Positions 19,816-30,475 of a DNA stretch of 64,000 nt are shown here, one piece after another. This stretch comes from Sulfitobacter albidus. Lineage in GTDB: Bacteria; Pseudomonadota; Alphaproteobacteria; Rhodobacterales; Rhodobacteraceae. The stretch covers positions 2,042,501 through 2,106,500 of the forward strand of contig NZ_CP073581.1 of the NCBI RefSeq assembly GCF_018200035.1, given 5' to 3'. Position numbers and translations under genes: made by a program. The notes under the pieces were generated by a model. The model had not been told where the DNA came from and did not search any database. It saw nothing but the letters and a program-made list of their open reading frames with translations. Positions within the stretch are counted from its first letter, which is position 1; each line of letters begins with the position of its first letter.

Positions 19816-19854
19816 AGGCGCCGCCCCTTCCCAGGGTCGGCGCCTTTGCTTTTT
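19816..19854 (+). terminator. terminator-like hairpin after cpaB
   Basis: AGGCGCCG (19816-19823) pairs with CGGCGCCT (19838-19845) over a 14-base loop, followed by TTGCTTTTT. It sits between cpaB and cpaC, so it may reduce read-through inside the pilus locus. Confidence 0.65.
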
Positions 19855-19993
19855 GGGGTTGTTGCCATTTATCCACATAAGCTTTGCCCCCGAATCTATT
19901 GAATATTGCAAAAAATCGGGAATTGCCGCAGGGTGATAGAAACGACGGGCGAAAAGACCCTACCCTGAGGCGTGATCATAAAAGGCAGGTCAC

Positions 19994-21433
19994 ATGAAAA
20001 TTGATAGATTTCTGAAGGCAGCCCTGCTGGGGCTGACGATCGGTGCATCCGCGTTCGCGATGACCCTGCCCAGCGTGGCACAGGCAGACCAGCTGCGGGT
20101 CGTCAAAAGCGGCACAAGCAGCAAGTTGCAAGTGCCTCTGAACCGCGCGATTGTCGTCGAAAGCGATACACCCTTTGCCGAACTCAGCATCGCCAACGCC
20201 GCGATTGCCGATCTGTCGTCCCTGTCGGACCGCACGATCTACGTTCTGGGCAAGTCGCCGGGCACCACCACATTGACCCTTTTCGATGCAGCCGGCCGGC
20301 TGATAACCAACGTCGAGGTTCAGGTCACTCCCGATCTGTCGGAATTCAAACAGCGCCTGCGGCAGATCCTGCCCGGTGAGCGCATCGAGGTCCGCTCGGC
20401 CAACGACGGCATCGTTCTGTCGGGCATCGTGTCGTCCTCGCAAAAGCTTCAGCGCGCGCTGGATCTGGCGGAACGCTACGCGCCACAACGCGTGTCCAAT
20501 CTGATGAGCGTCGGCGGCATCCAGCAAGTCATGCTCAAGGTACGCTTTGCTGAAATGCAGCGGTCGGTCTCCAAATCGCTCAGCTCTTCGCTGGCGCTCG
20601 GTGGCGGGATCGGCAGCGATCTTGGCGTGCGGGGCGGCACCGGAAGCCTTGTCACCAGCGGTGCGGCAGCCGGTGGGCTGACGGGCTCCCTGCCCGCGGC
20701 CAACACCAACAATGGCGCGATCCTGTTCGGGTTCAACGCAGGCTCCACACAGGTGGGCATCCTGCTTGAGGCGCTTGAGGCCAAGGGCGTCGTGCGCTTC
20801 CTGGCGGAGCCGAACCTGACGGCCCTTTCGGGTCAGGAGGCGAAATTCCTCGCGGGCGGTGAATTCCCCATCCCGGTCGCCCAGTCGGATGACCGGATTT
20901 CCGTTGAATTCAAACCCTTCGGCGTTGAGCTCGCGTTCGTGCCACGGGTGGTCGACAAGGACCTCATCAATCTTGAGCTCAAGGCCGCCGTGTCGGCCAT
21001 CGATCCCTCGAACGGCATCACGCTGGACGGCGGATTCTCGATCAACGCCTTCTCGCGCCGCGAGACCTCCACCACGGTCGAGATGCGCGACGGCGAAAGC
21101 TTTGCCATCGCGGGGCTGTTGCAGGATGATTTCACCGACAGCTCGTCGCAGCTGCCGTGGATTGGCGATGTGCCGGTGCTGGGCGCGCTTTTCCGCAGTG
21201 CCGCCTACCAGCGCAGCCAGACCGAGCTGGTCATCATCATCAGCGCCCATCTGGTGACGCCGACACGGGGTGAAGCGCTTGCCCTGCCGACCGATCGCAT
21301 CAGACCCCCCACCGAAAAAGACCTGTTCCTGAACGGCCGTACCGCCGCCGGCACGCGCACCCCCAGCAAGGGGGCCGCGGGCGAGGTTGCCAAACAGGAC
21401 TTTACCGGGTCTTATGGCTATGTACTGGATTGA
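19994..21433 (+). CDS. cpaC: type II/III secretin of the tad pilus (CpaC/RcpA)
   Basis: This forms the outer-membrane channel for the Flp pilus. The 479-residue protein has a signal peptide (cleaved near VAQADQ), a pilus-assembly N-terminal domain with VPLNRAIVVESDTPFAELSI, a BON-like region and the C-terminal secretin core (VRFLAEPNLTALSGQEAKFL and FAIAGLLQDDFTDSSSQLPW). Length and order agree with CpaC. The gene ends 4 bases before the OmpA-type lipoprotein starts. Confidence 0.95.
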   Translation: MKIDRFLKAALLGLTIGASAFAMTLPSVAQADQLRVVKSGTSSKLQVPLNRAIVVESDTPFAELSIANAAIADLSSLSDRTIYVLGKSPGTTTLTLFDAAGRLITNVEVQVTPDLSEFKQRLRQILPGERIEVRSANDGIVLSGIVSSSQKLQRALDLAERYAPQRVSNLMSVGGIQQVMLKVRFAEMQRSVSKSLSSSLALGGGIGSDLGVRGGTGSLVTSGAAAGGLTGSLPAANTNNGAILFGFNAGSTQVGILLEALEAKGVVRFLAEPNLTALSGQEAKFLAGGEFPIPVAQSDDRISVEFKPFGVELAFVPRVVDKDLINLELKAAVSAIDPSNGITLDGGFSINAFSRRETSTTVEMRDGESFAIAGLLQDDFTDSSSQLPWIGDVPVLGALFRSAAYQRSQTELVIIISAHLVTPTRGEALALPTDRIRPPTEKDLFLNGRTAAGTRTPSKGAAGEVAKQDFTGSYGYVLD

Positions 21434-21437
21434 TGAG

Positions 21438-22127
21438 ATGCACAGCGTGAAAGCTCCGAAACTCAAGGCAATCGGCCTGTGCACTGCGGTGCTGGGATTG
21501 GCCGCGTGTTCGACCACCAGCGATGATGCGGTCTACACCCAGTTCTACTCCGAAGCCGGTGCACTGGTCGACTCGGGCGATTTCGGGAATGCCACGCTCA
21601 ACAACAGGCTGGTGATGACCGGCGAGCGTCAGTACACCTTTGATCTGGCCAAACGCTTTGCCGCCGAAGTGGACAGCACGGTGAACTTTGCGTTCAACTC
21701 TGCCCAGCTTGATGCTACGGCGCAGACGATCCTGCGCCGCCAGGCGGGCTGGATCCGTCAATTCCCGGAGATCCGTTTCAAGGTCTACGGGCACACGGAT
21801 GCCGTCGGCTCCAACCGCTTCAACAAATCGCTCGGCCTGCGCCGCGCCCGCGCTGTCGTGCATTACCTGTCGACGCAAGGCATCAGCACCAGCCGGCTTG
21901 AGGCCGTTGTCTCCTTTGGCGAGACACAACCGCTTGTCGTCACCCAAGGCCGCGAGCGCAAGAATCGCCGCACCGTGACCGAAGTCAGCGGGTTTGTGAA
22001 ACGCCACCCCACCGTTCTGGATGGCAAATACGCGCAGATCATCTACCGCGATTATGTGGCCAGCGCGACGCCCGTCTCGACCCTGTCGTCGACCGAAGTG
22101 AGCGGCATCGGCAACGCCGCCGAATAG
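21438..22127 (+). CDS. OmpA family lipoprotein in the tad locus
   Basis: This 229-residue protein has a lipoprotein signal with the lipobox LAAC (lipidated cysteine at about residue 24) and an OmpA-like peptidoglycan-binding domain, seen in VYGHTDAVGSNRFNKSLGLRRARAV. It occupies the place of cpaD between the secretin and cpaE. Anchoring the secretin to the cell wall is a sensible role but is inferred. The ATG at 21438 is chosen over one at 21420 inside cpaC because it gives a normal lipoprotein signal. Confidence 0.88.
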   Translation: MHSVKAPKLKAIGLCTAVLGLAACSTTSDDAVYTQFYSEAGALVDSGDFGNATLNNRLVMTGERQYTFDLAKRFAAEVDSTVNFAFNSAQLDATAQTILRRQAGWIRQFPEIRFKVYGHTDAVGSNRFNKSLGLRRARAVVHYLSTQGISTSRLEAVVSFGETQPLVVTQGRERKNRRTVTEVSGFVKRHPTVLDGKYAQIIYRDYVASATPVSTLSSTEVSGIGNAAE

Positions 22128-22150
22128 ATCGACCGCACCACACGAACGAG

Positions 22151-22180
22151 CAAGGACCGCAGCATCGCCTGCGGTCCTTG
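22151..22180 (+). terminator. strong hairpin after the OmpA-type gene
   Basis: CAAGGACCGCAG (22151-22162) and CTGCGGTCCTTG (22169-22180) form a perfect 12-base stem with a six-base loop. No long T-run follows, so it may be a rho-independent terminator of moderate strength or an mRNA-protecting hairpin. The rest of the 300-base gap to cpaE shows only a TATAAT at 22375-22380 as a possible -10. Confidence 0.6.
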
Positions 22181-22427
22181 ACGTTTCAACAACCGGATAA
22201 AGGGATGAACAATCCCCCCGCATTACCCGTCATGGTTTCACCAAATCAAACAATGGCGGCAATCCGGCCCAAATCTCGCCCCAAAGCGACGCCATAGATA
22301 TCCCTAGCAGAAAGCCCCTCCCCCGTGCGTTCACGGATCGGGGCACCCCACGGCCCCTGATTGAAACGCGGACATATAATCGCGCCAGATCAGTACCTTG
22401 GCCACGGAAACAGAAGGATATTTGGCG

Positions 22428-23666
22428 ATGAGCAGCACCATGCCACAACCCGAACAGGCCGCGATTCTTGCCTGTACCGTCAGCCGCGACGTTCAGAACT
22501 TCGATCTGTTGATCGAGGATATGGAAACCATCCTCGGCGAAAGCTGGGGCGATCTGGGATTTGCCGAGGCGCTCGCTTTCTTCGGCCAGCCCGAAGCCGC
22601 CGGCATGGAATTCATCGCCCTCGCCATGGACGAAGAGGACGAAGACAACCTGCCGATGATGAGCGAGATCATCACGGCGGCCAAGAAGCGAAACATCAAG
22701 GTCGTGCTGATCGCCGAGGACGTCACACCGGGCGCGCTGCATTCGCTGCTGCGCGGCGGTGCGGATGAATTCGTGCCCTACCCGCTGCCAGAAGGCGAAT
22801 TGGCGCAGGCCGTCGAACGGATCCGCACCCCCGATCCCGCCCCCGTGCCCGCCGCCGCCGACGGCCCGTCGCTGAAGGCCGGGGCGCAAAAGGACGGCGC
22901 GCTGATCGTGGTGCACGGCCTTGCCGGCGGCACCGGTGCAACGACGCTTGCCGTCAACCTTGCGTGGGAACTCGCAACCGTCGCCAAGCGCGACAATCCC
23001 AAGGTCTGCCTGCTGGATTTCGATCTGCAATACGGGTCGGTGTCGACCTTCCTCGACCTGCCGCGCCGCGAAGTGGTCTATGAAATGCTGTCGGATACCG
23101 AAAGCATGGACGAAGAGATCTTTGGCCAGGCGCTGCTGACCTATGAGGACAAGCTGCACGTGCTGACGGCCCCGTCGGACATGTTGCCGCTGGATCTGAT
23201 CACTGCCGAGGACATCAACCGCGTGCTCAACATGGCGCGCAACCAGTTCGACTACGTGATCGTCGATATGCCCTCGACGCTGGTGCAGTGGTCCGAAACC
23301 GTGCTGACCAACGCGCATATCTACTTCGCCACGCTCGAGCTCGACATGCGGTCGGCCCAGAACACGCTGCGCTTCAAACGCGCGCTGCAATCCGAGGAGC
23401 TGCCGGTTGAAAAGCTGCGATATGTGCTCAACCGCGCGCCCAAGTTCACCGATCTGAGCGCCAAGAGCCGGGTAAAGCGTCTGGCCGAAAGCCTTGGCAT
23501 CGCGATTGATCTGCAACTGCCCGACGGCGGCAAGCCGATCACGCAGGCCAACGACCACGGGCTGCCGCTGGCAAGCTCTGCCGCGAAAAGCCCGTTGCGC
23601 CGCGAAATCGCCAAACTTGCCGCGTCCATCCACACCCTGCGGGACGATGAGGCCGCCGCGGCCTGA
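22428..23666 (+). CDS. cpaE: pilus assembly ATPase CpaE/TadZ
   Basis: TadZ/CpaE is a MinD/ParA-like ATPase that places the tad machinery, often at a pole. The 412-residue protein has a receiver-like N-terminal domain (about residues 10-130) and a P-loop domain with the deviant Walker A GLAGGTGATTLAVNLAWEL and VCLLDFDLQYGSVSTFLDL. The ATG at 22428 follows AAGGAT; a TTG 30 bases upstream is a weaker start. It begins the second transcription block of the locus. Confidence 0.93.
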   Translation: MSSTMPQPEQAAILACTVSRDVQNFDLLIEDMETILGESWGDLGFAEALAFFGQPEAAGMEFIALAMDEEDEDNLPMMSEIITAAKKRNIKVVLIAEDVTPGALHSLLRGGADEFVPYPLPEGELAQAVERIRTPDPAPVPAAADGPSLKAGAQKDGALIVVHGLAGGTGATTLAVNLAWELATVAKRDNPKVCLLDFDLQYGSVSTFLDLPRREVVYEMLSDTESMDEEIFGQALLTYEDKLHVLTAPSDMLPLDLITAEDINRVLNMARNQFDYVIVDMPSTLVQWSETVLTNAHIYFATLELDMRSAQNTLRFKRALQSEELPVEKLRYVLNRAPKFTDLSAKSRVKRLAESLGIAIDLQLPDGGKPITQANDHGLPLASSAAKSPLRREIAKLAASIHTLRDDEAAAA

Positions 23667-23689
23667 TCCATATAGAAAAGAGACACGCG

Positions 23690-25111
<1,422 letters not shown>

Positions 25112-25121
25112 GAGCAGAAAA

Positions 25122-26084
25122 ATGAGTGCAGAACCAATTATCTACGGGCTGATCTTTGTCGGCGTACTCGTGCTGGTCGAGGGCCTCTATCTGGTGGCTT
25201 TCGGGAAATCCATCTCGCTGAACTCCCGCGTGAACCGGCGTCTTGAGATGCTCGACAAGGGCCAGCGCCGCGAAGAGGTGCTCGACAAGCTGCGCAAGGA
25301 AATGCAGCAGCACATGAACGCCAAATCGATCCCGCTGTATTCGCTGCTGAGCGTCAAGGCGCAGAAGGCCGCGATTGCCTTTACCCCGCAGCAATTGCTG
25401 ATGGTGATGGCGGGCGTGTCGGCGATGGTGTTCATGGGTCTGACCGTGGGCACCGCCACCGAGGCGCCCGTGCGTCTGGTGCTGTCGGTGGGCATGGGTG
25501 TGGGGGCGGTATTCTTCTGGATCTCATCGAAGGCCAACAAACGCATGGCGATGATCGAGGAGCAGCTGCCCGACGCGGTCGAGCTGATGGTGCGCTCCTT
25601 GCGCGTCGGCCACCCGTTCTCGAACGCGATCTCGATCGTGTCCAAGGAAATTCAGGATCCGCTCGCCTCCGAATTCGGGGTGATCGCGGATGAGGCCGCC
25701 TACGGGCGCGACGTGGGCGAAGCGCTCAAGGATATGGCCGAACGGCTCGAAATGCAGGATCTGCGCTTTCTCGCGGTGGCCGTGACCATCCAGCAGCAAT
25801 CGGGTGGTAACCTCGCGGAAATCCTCGCCGGTCTGGCCAAGGTGATCCGCGCCCGCTTTCGCCTTTTCCGCCGCGTGAAGGCGATCACGGCCGAGGCGAA
25901 ATGGTCCGGCAAATTCCTGTCGGGTTTCCCGGTGATGGCGCTGATCGTCATCAATATCGGCGATCCGAACTACTACGACGAGGTCAAGGAGACCCCGTAT
26001 TTCATCCCTGCGTGTTTCTTCGTGGGCATCTTCCTGGCGCTGAACCTCTTCGTGATGCGCATGCTGACCAACATCAAAGTCTGA
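25122..26084 (+). CDS. tadB: tad inner-membrane platform protein TadB
   Basis: TadB is a GspF-family membrane protein that partners with TadC and the TadA ATPase. The 320-residue protein has an N-terminal helix, two central helices and the T2SSF domain with LPDAVELMVRSLRVGHPFSNAI and QQQSGGNLAEILAGLAKVIR, then two C-terminal helices. The start at 25122 has a GGAG ribosome site at 25111-25114; upstream in-frame codons overlap cpaF and are rejected. Confidence 0.95.
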   Translation: MSAEPIIYGLIFVGVLVLVEGLYLVAFGKSISLNSRVNRRLEMLDKGQRREEVLDKLRKEMQQHMNAKSIPLYSLLSVKAQKAAIAFTPQQLLMVMAGVSAMVFMGLTVGTATEAPVRLVLSVGMGVGAVFFWISSKANKRMAMIEEQLPDAVELMVRSLRVGHPFSNAISIVSKEIQDPLASEFGVIADEAAYGRDVGEALKDMAERLEMQDLRFLAVAVTIQQQSGGNLAEILAGLAKVIRARFRLFRRVKAITAEAKWSGKFLSGFPVMALIVINIGDPNYYDEVKETPYFIPACFFVGIFLALNLFVMRMLTNIKV

Positions 26085-26093
26085 GGATTCCCC

Positions 26094-27071
26094 ATGCTCG
26101 ATTCACTGACCAACGCCCTGGGCCCCTTCGGCATGATCATTGCCCTCGGCGTGCTCGGCGTGGTGCTTGTCCTCGCGACCGTCGCGATGATGATGAACCA
26201 GCCCGAAGACCCGCTCGACAAGCTGGCACGCGACGCGAAATCGCCGCGCGGCAGCCAGAAGGGAGATGGCAAACAGGCCGCGCTGCGCCAAAAGGATGGC
26301 AACGCCCAGCTTGAGAAATTCGCAACCTTCCTTGAACCCAAGGACGTGGGCGAGCTGAGCCAGAAACAGCTGGAACTGCGTCAGGCCGGCTATCAGTCCC
26401 GCGATGCCGTCCGCATCTTCTACTTTGCGCAGATGGCGCTGGGGGTGCTGGGGCTGGTGATCGGGGTGGTCTACGTGAACTTCATCGTCGAAGGGGACAT
26501 GGGCACACAGAAAACCGTGATGTGGACATTGGGCCCCGGCGCCATCGGCTATTGGCTGCCCAAATACTGGATCACCCGCCGCGTGGCCGCGCGCAAGGAA
26601 GAGATCGAACAGGGCTTTCCCGACGCGCTCGACATGATGCTCGTCTGCGTCGAGGCGGGCCAATCGCTCGATCAGTGCATCAACCGGGTCGGCAAGGAGC
26701 TGAAAGCCTCCTACGCCGCGCTTGCGGATGAATTCCAGGTGGTCGCGCACGAGATGAAGGCCGGCAAGGACAAGGTCAGCGTGCTCAATGACATGGGCAC
26801 CCGCTGCGGGGTGCAGGATGTATCGTCCTTTGTGACCGTGCTGGTGCAATCGGCGGCCTTCGGGACTTCGATCGCCGACGCCCTGCGCGTCTACGCCGGG
26901 GAAATGCGCGACAAGCGCGTGATGCGCGCCGAGGAAGCCGCAAACAAGTTGCCAACCAAGATGACACTTGCCACTATGATGCTCACGGTGCCGCCCCTGC
27001 TGGTCATCCTCGTGGGACCATCGGCCATGGGCATCGCAAAACTGGGCGAAATGAGCGGACCTGGACAATAA
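26094..27071 (+). CDS. tadC: tad inner-membrane platform protein TadC
   Basis: The second GspF-like platform protein of the tad system. The 325-residue protein has an N-terminal helix, a polar linker, and a T2SSF domain with FPDALDMMLVCVEAGQSLDQ and VQSAAFGTSIADALRVYAGE, then C-terminal helices (MTLATMMLTVPPLLVILVGP). It begins 9 bases after tadB and its stop overlaps the tadD start by one base. Confidence 0.95.
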   Translation: MLDSLTNALGPFGMIIALGVLGVVLVLATVAMMMNQPEDPLDKLARDAKSPRGSQKGDGKQAALRQKDGNAQLEKFATFLEPKDVGELSQKQLELRQAGYQSRDAVRIFYFAQMALGVLGLVIGVVYVNFIVEGDMGTQKTVMWTLGPGAIGYWLPKYWITRRVAARKEEIEQGFPDALDMMLVCVEAGQSLDQCINRVGKELKASYAALADEFQVVAHEMKAGKDKVSVLNDMGTRCGVQDVSSFVTVLVQSAAFGTSIADALRVYAGEMRDKRVMRAEEAANKLPTKMTLATMMLTVPPLLVILVGPSAMGIAKLGEMSGPGQ

Positions 27072-27670
27072 TGAACGGCACATGGGGGCGCGGGCTATTC
27101 CGCGCTCTGATATTCCTCACGCCGATGGCTTTGGCCGCCTGTTCCACGGGCGGCCTTGGTGCGTCCGTTTTCGGCGCGCGCACGCCCGATCAGCTGGATG
27201 CGCCGGGCGTGAACCGCCGGGCCACCGGTGCCGACAACCTTGACGTGGGGCACCGGCTCGTCGCGGCGGGCCAGTACGAGCTGGCGATCAAGAGCTTCAA
27301 CCGCGCCGCCATCGACCGCGGCACCGTGGACGCCGAAATCCTGTCGGGTCTGGGCACCGCAAACCTGGGGCTTGGCCGTCTGGGTCAGGCCGAACTGCTG
27401 CTGCGCCGCGCGTTGGAGCGCGACAGCACGCAGCCCGAAATCTGGAACAATCTGGGCGTTGTGCTGATGGAGCGTGGCAAAATTGTCGACGCGACACAGG
27501 TGTTTCGCCGCGCCTTCGCGCTCGATAATGGCGAAAGTGTCTCAATCCGGGACAATCTGCGACTGGCGCAAGAAAAATCGCAGAACTCCGGGACGGTTTC
27601 TGCTAACGATGAAGAATATAAACTGGTGCGTCGCGGAACCGGCGATTTCGTCATCCGCTCTTCCTTGTGA
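27071..27670 (+). CDS. tadD: tad TPR lipoprotein TadD
   Basis: TadD is an outer-membrane pilotin-like lipoprotein with TPR repeats. The 199-residue protein has a lipoprotein signal ending LAACS and TPR units in about residues 55-160 (for example AEILSGLGTANLGLGRLGQA and PEIWNNLGVVLMERGKIVDA). The TAATG overlap with tadC ties it to the same transcript. Confidence 0.9.
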   Translation: MNGTWGRGLFRALIFLTPMALAACSTGGLGASVFGARTPDQLDAPGVNRRATGADNLDVGHRLVAAGQYELAIKSFNRAAIDRGTVDAEILSGLGTANLGLGRLGQAELLLRRALERDSTQPEIWNNLGVVLMERGKIVDATQVFRRAFALDNGESVSIRDNLRLAQEKSQNSGTVSANDEEYKLVRRGTGDFVIRSSL

Positions 27671-27739
27671 CCTAAACATAGGCGCGGGGGCCAAAAAGGG
27701 CCGCACCACCTGAGGCAGAAGCAGTAAAGGGACGCAAAA

Positions 27740-28588
27740 ATGCGCCATTTTTCCGTTGTGAGCACCGTTTTGACAGGCGCGCTTTTCCTGAGCGCCTGCG
27801 CCGAGCAGAACGCCGATGAAACCGTCGAACGCGCCTTTCAGGACGTCAACGTCATCGACGAAAACAACCTTGGCGAGGTGATGCTGACAGTGGGTGACCC
27901 CAACGAGGCCGTCACCTATTTCCAGCGGACCCTGCAGGAAGCCCCCGACAATATCGACAGCAACCGCGGCCTTGCCCTTTCGCTGATCCGCGCCAAACGC
28001 TTTGACGAGGGCACCGCCGCGTGGCAGCGCACGGTGGCCCTGCCCGGCGCCACCGATGCAGACCGGGTCGAGCTGGCCGATGCGATGATCCGCTCTGGCA
28101 ACTGGTCGGGTGCAGAGCAGACGCTGACCGCGATCCCGCCCACCCACGAAACATTCAAGCGCTACCGCCTCGAGGCGATCGTCGCCGATAGCAAGCAGCA
28201 GTGGAAAAAAGCCGACAGCTTTTACGAGACCGCCGTGGGTCTGACGACCAAACCCGCGCCCGTGCTCAACAACTGGGGCTATTCCAAGCTGACACGCGGC
28301 GCCTATGCCGATGCGGAACGTCTGTTCACCCAGGCCGTCGCGCAGGATAGCGCGCTGTTCACCGCAAAGAACAATCTGGTGCTGGCGCGCGGGGCGCAGC
28401 GCAACTATGCCCTGCCCGTCGTTCCCATGAGCCAGACCGAACGCGCGCAGCTGCTGCACACCATGGCGCTCTCGGCGATCAAGCAAGGCGATGTGGAAAC
28501 CGGCAAGGGGCTGCTGCGCGACGCCATCGACACGCATCCGCAGCACTTCGAGGCCGCCGCACGCTCGCTCTCCGCTCTCGAGAGCTGA
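27740..28588 (+). CDS. second TPR lipoprotein of the tad locus
   Basis: A 282-residue lipoprotein (lipobox LSAC, cysteine near residue 20) with TPR-like helices over most of its length, such as DPNEAVTYFQRTLQEAPDNI and LLRDAIDTHPQHFEAA. It resembles TadD in design but is longer, and may serve in secretin assembly or as a scaffold. It lies between tadD and the prepilin peptidase gene with only 2 bases to the latter. Confidence 0.88.
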   Translation: MRHFSVVSTVLTGALFLSACAEQNADETVERAFQDVNVIDENNLGEVMLTVGDPNEAVTYFQRTLQEAPDNIDSNRGLALSLIRAKRFDEGTAAWQRTVALPGATDADRVELADAMIRSGNWSGAEQTLTAIPPTHETFKRYRLEAIVADSKQQWKKADSFYETAVGLTTKPAPVLNNWGYSKLTRGAYADAERLFTQAVAQDSALFTAKNNLVLARGAQRNYALPVVPMSQTERAQLLHTMALSAIKQGDVETGKGLLRDAIDTHPQHFEAAARSLSALES

Positions 28589-28590
28589 GG

Positions 28591-29085
28591 ATGTCGATCA
28601 CCGTTTATTCGGCCGCGTGGTTTTTGCCTTTCGTCCTGCCGATCTGCCTATACGTCTGCTACACCGATATGGCGCGGATGAAGATCACCAATGGCGCCAA
28701 TCTGTTGCTGGCGGGCGTCTTTATCGCGGTCGGCCTGATCGCACTGCCGTTCGATACGTATCTTTGGCGGCTTCTGAGCATGGTGATCGTGCTCGTCGTG
28801 GGCTTCGTGCTGAATATGGCCGGGGCGATGGGGGCGGGCGACAGTAAATTCGCCGCCGCCGCCGCACCGTTTATCGCGCTCGGCGATCTGCGGCTTTTGA
28901 TGTGGCTCTTTACCGCGACGCTGATCGCGGCCGTTGTCACCCACCGCGGAATAAGGATGACGCCCCTGCGCCGCCTCGCACCCGATTGGGCGTCCTGGGA
29001 GCAGGGCAAGAAATTTCCGATGGGCCTCGCGCTCGGCACCACGCTGGCGTTGTATTTGATCCTCGGAATCCTTTACGGCGCCTGA
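28591..29085 (+). CDS. cpaA: prepilin peptidase CpaA/TadV
   Basis: This A24-family aspartic protease removes the leaders of the Flp pilins. The 164-residue membrane protein has the catalytic GAGD motif at residues 81-84 (MGAGDSKFAAA) and the other aspartate in YTDMARMKITNGAN near the N-terminus. It lacks the methylase domain of PilD, as short TadV/CpaA enzymes do. It closes the pilus gene group; tadE/F/G pseudopilin genes are not in the window. Confidence 0.92.
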   Translation: MSITVYSAAWFLPFVLPICLYVCYTDMARMKITNGANLLLAGVFIAVGLIALPFDTYLWRLLSMVIVLVVGFVLNMAGAMGAGDSKFAAAAAPFIALGDLRLLMWLFTATLIAAVVTHRGIRMTPLRRLAPDWASWEQGKKFPMGLALGTTLALYLILGILYGA

Positions 29086-29109
29086 TTAATGCCATGATCC
29101 CCCTCTAGT

Positions 29110-29138
29110 CTGCTCGCAAAACACCCCCACCCGAGCAG
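29110..29138 (+). promoter_or_regulatory. hairpin just before the AAA ATPase ribosome site
   Basis: CTGCTCG (29110-29116) and CGAGCAG (29132-29138) form a 7-base stem immediately before the AGAGGGA Shine-Dalgarno region of the gene at 29151. It might affect translation or end transcripts from the tad genes; there is no T-run. Confidence 0.4.
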
Positions 29139-29150
29139 AGGGATAATGAC

Positions 29151-30458
29151 ATGAACGCGCCCACCACCGCCGTAATGGCTCCGCCACCGCCCAAGACATT
29201 GCAGGAAATGCGCCTGCCCGTCGTGATGATGCGGGACATCCTGCTGAAAACGATCTTCCGCATGAACCTCGAGATGGTGAGCGAGCTTTCCCGCGCCATC
29301 GCCCTGCCGATCCCGGTGACGCAGGAACTGGTCGACATGTGCCGCACCCAGCGCCTGATCGAGGCGACCGGCACGCAAAGCGCCGATGGCGCCAACGAGA
29401 TGGGCTATCAGCTGACCGACGGCGGTAAGGCCCGCGCGCTCGATGCGCTGGCGCAGTCGGAATATTTCGGCGCAATGCCCGTGCCGCTTGAGGTCTACAA
29501 GGAACAGGTCGCGCGCCAATCGGTGCGCAACATGCAGATCACCCGCAACCAGCTCACCGGCGCCATGGGCCATTTGGTGCTGCCCGACGATCTGCTGAGC
29601 AATCTTGGCCCCGCCGTCTCCGCAGGCCGCTCGATCCTGATGTACGGCCCGCCGGGTAACGGTAAATCCTCGATCTCAAACGGGATCCGCGACGCGCTTG
29701 GCGATCAGGTCTACGTGCCGCGCGCGATTGAATACTCAAGCCAGGTCATCACCGTCTATGACCCCATCGTGCACACCGCCGTCGCCCAGGCAGAGCAGGA
29801 TCCCACCTCCCTGCGCCGCGTCACCCGGTTCGATGCGCGCTACGTCTGCTGTGAACGCCCCACCGTGGTCACGGGGGGTGAGCTGTCGCTCGACATGCTC
29901 GATCTGGTCTACAACCCCACCGCGCGCACTTATCAGGCGCCCTTGCAGCTGAAATCGACCGGCGGGATCTTTATCGTCGACGACCTTGGCCGCCAGAAAG
30001 AACCGCCGCAGGCCATCGTCAACCGCTGGATCGTCCCGCTGGAGGAATCGCGCGACATCCTCGCCTTTCAGTCGGGCGAGAAATTCGAGGTGCCGTTCGA
30101 CACGCTCGTGATCTTCTCGACCAACTTCCACCCCAACGAGATCTTTGACCAGGCCGCCCTGCGCCGGATCTTCTTCAAGATCAAGATCGACGGGCCGAAC
30201 CAGGCGAACTTCCTCAAGATCTTTTCCATGGTGGCCAAGAAACGCGGCATGCCGCTGGATGAGGCATCGCTCATTCACCTGCTGAAAAACAAATATCCCA
30301 CGATCGACAACATCTACGCCAACTATCAGCCGATCTTCCTGATCGACCAGATGATCTCGGTCTGCGAATTCGAAGGGATCCCCTATCAGATGAGCCCCGA
30401 GCTGATCGACCGGGCGTGGGCGAACATGTTTGTGAAAGATGAACATATTGTAAAGTAG
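29151..30458 (+). CDS. AAA family ATPase of unknown function next to the tad locus
   Basis: The 435-residue protein has an N-terminal region (about 20-120) that looks like a winged helix, then an AAA core with Walker A GPPGNGKSS (about 166-174), Walker B in IFIVDDLGR (about 274-282) and a sensor-1 asparagine in VIFSTNFHPNEIF. The arginine-rich end of the core is QAALRRIFFKIKID. Its position after cpaA could link it to pilus regulation, yet it has its own leader. No known pathway could be assigned from the sequence. Confidence 0.85.
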   Translation: MNAPTTAVMAPPPPKTLQEMRLPVVMMRDILLKTIFRMNLEMVSELSRAIALPIPVTQELVDMCRTQRLIEATGTQSADGANEMGYQLTDGGKARALDALAQSEYFGAMPVPLEVYKEQVARQSVRNMQITRNQLTGAMGHLVLPDDLLSNLGPAVSAGRSILMYGPPGNGKSSISNGIRDALGDQVYVPRAIEYSSQVITVYDPIVHTAVAQAEQDPTSLRRVTRFDARYVCCERPTVVTGGELSLDMLDLVYNPTARTYQAPLQLKSTGGIFIVDDLGRQKEPPQAIVNRWIVPLEESRDILAFQSGEKFEVPFDTLVIFSTNFHPNEIFDQAALRRIFFKIKIDGPNQANFLKIFSMVAKKRGMPLDEASLIHLLKNKYPTIDNIYANYQPIFLIDQMISVCEFEGIPYQMSPELIDRAWANMFVKDEHIVK

Positions 30459-30475
30459 CGGGGGTTTTCGGCGGG

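Noticed and set aside
22375..22380. Perfect TATAAT upstream of cpaE
   Set aside because: The bases 17 upstream (22352-22357, GGCCCC) are not a -35; TTGAAA at 22361 is too close. Not listed as a promoter.
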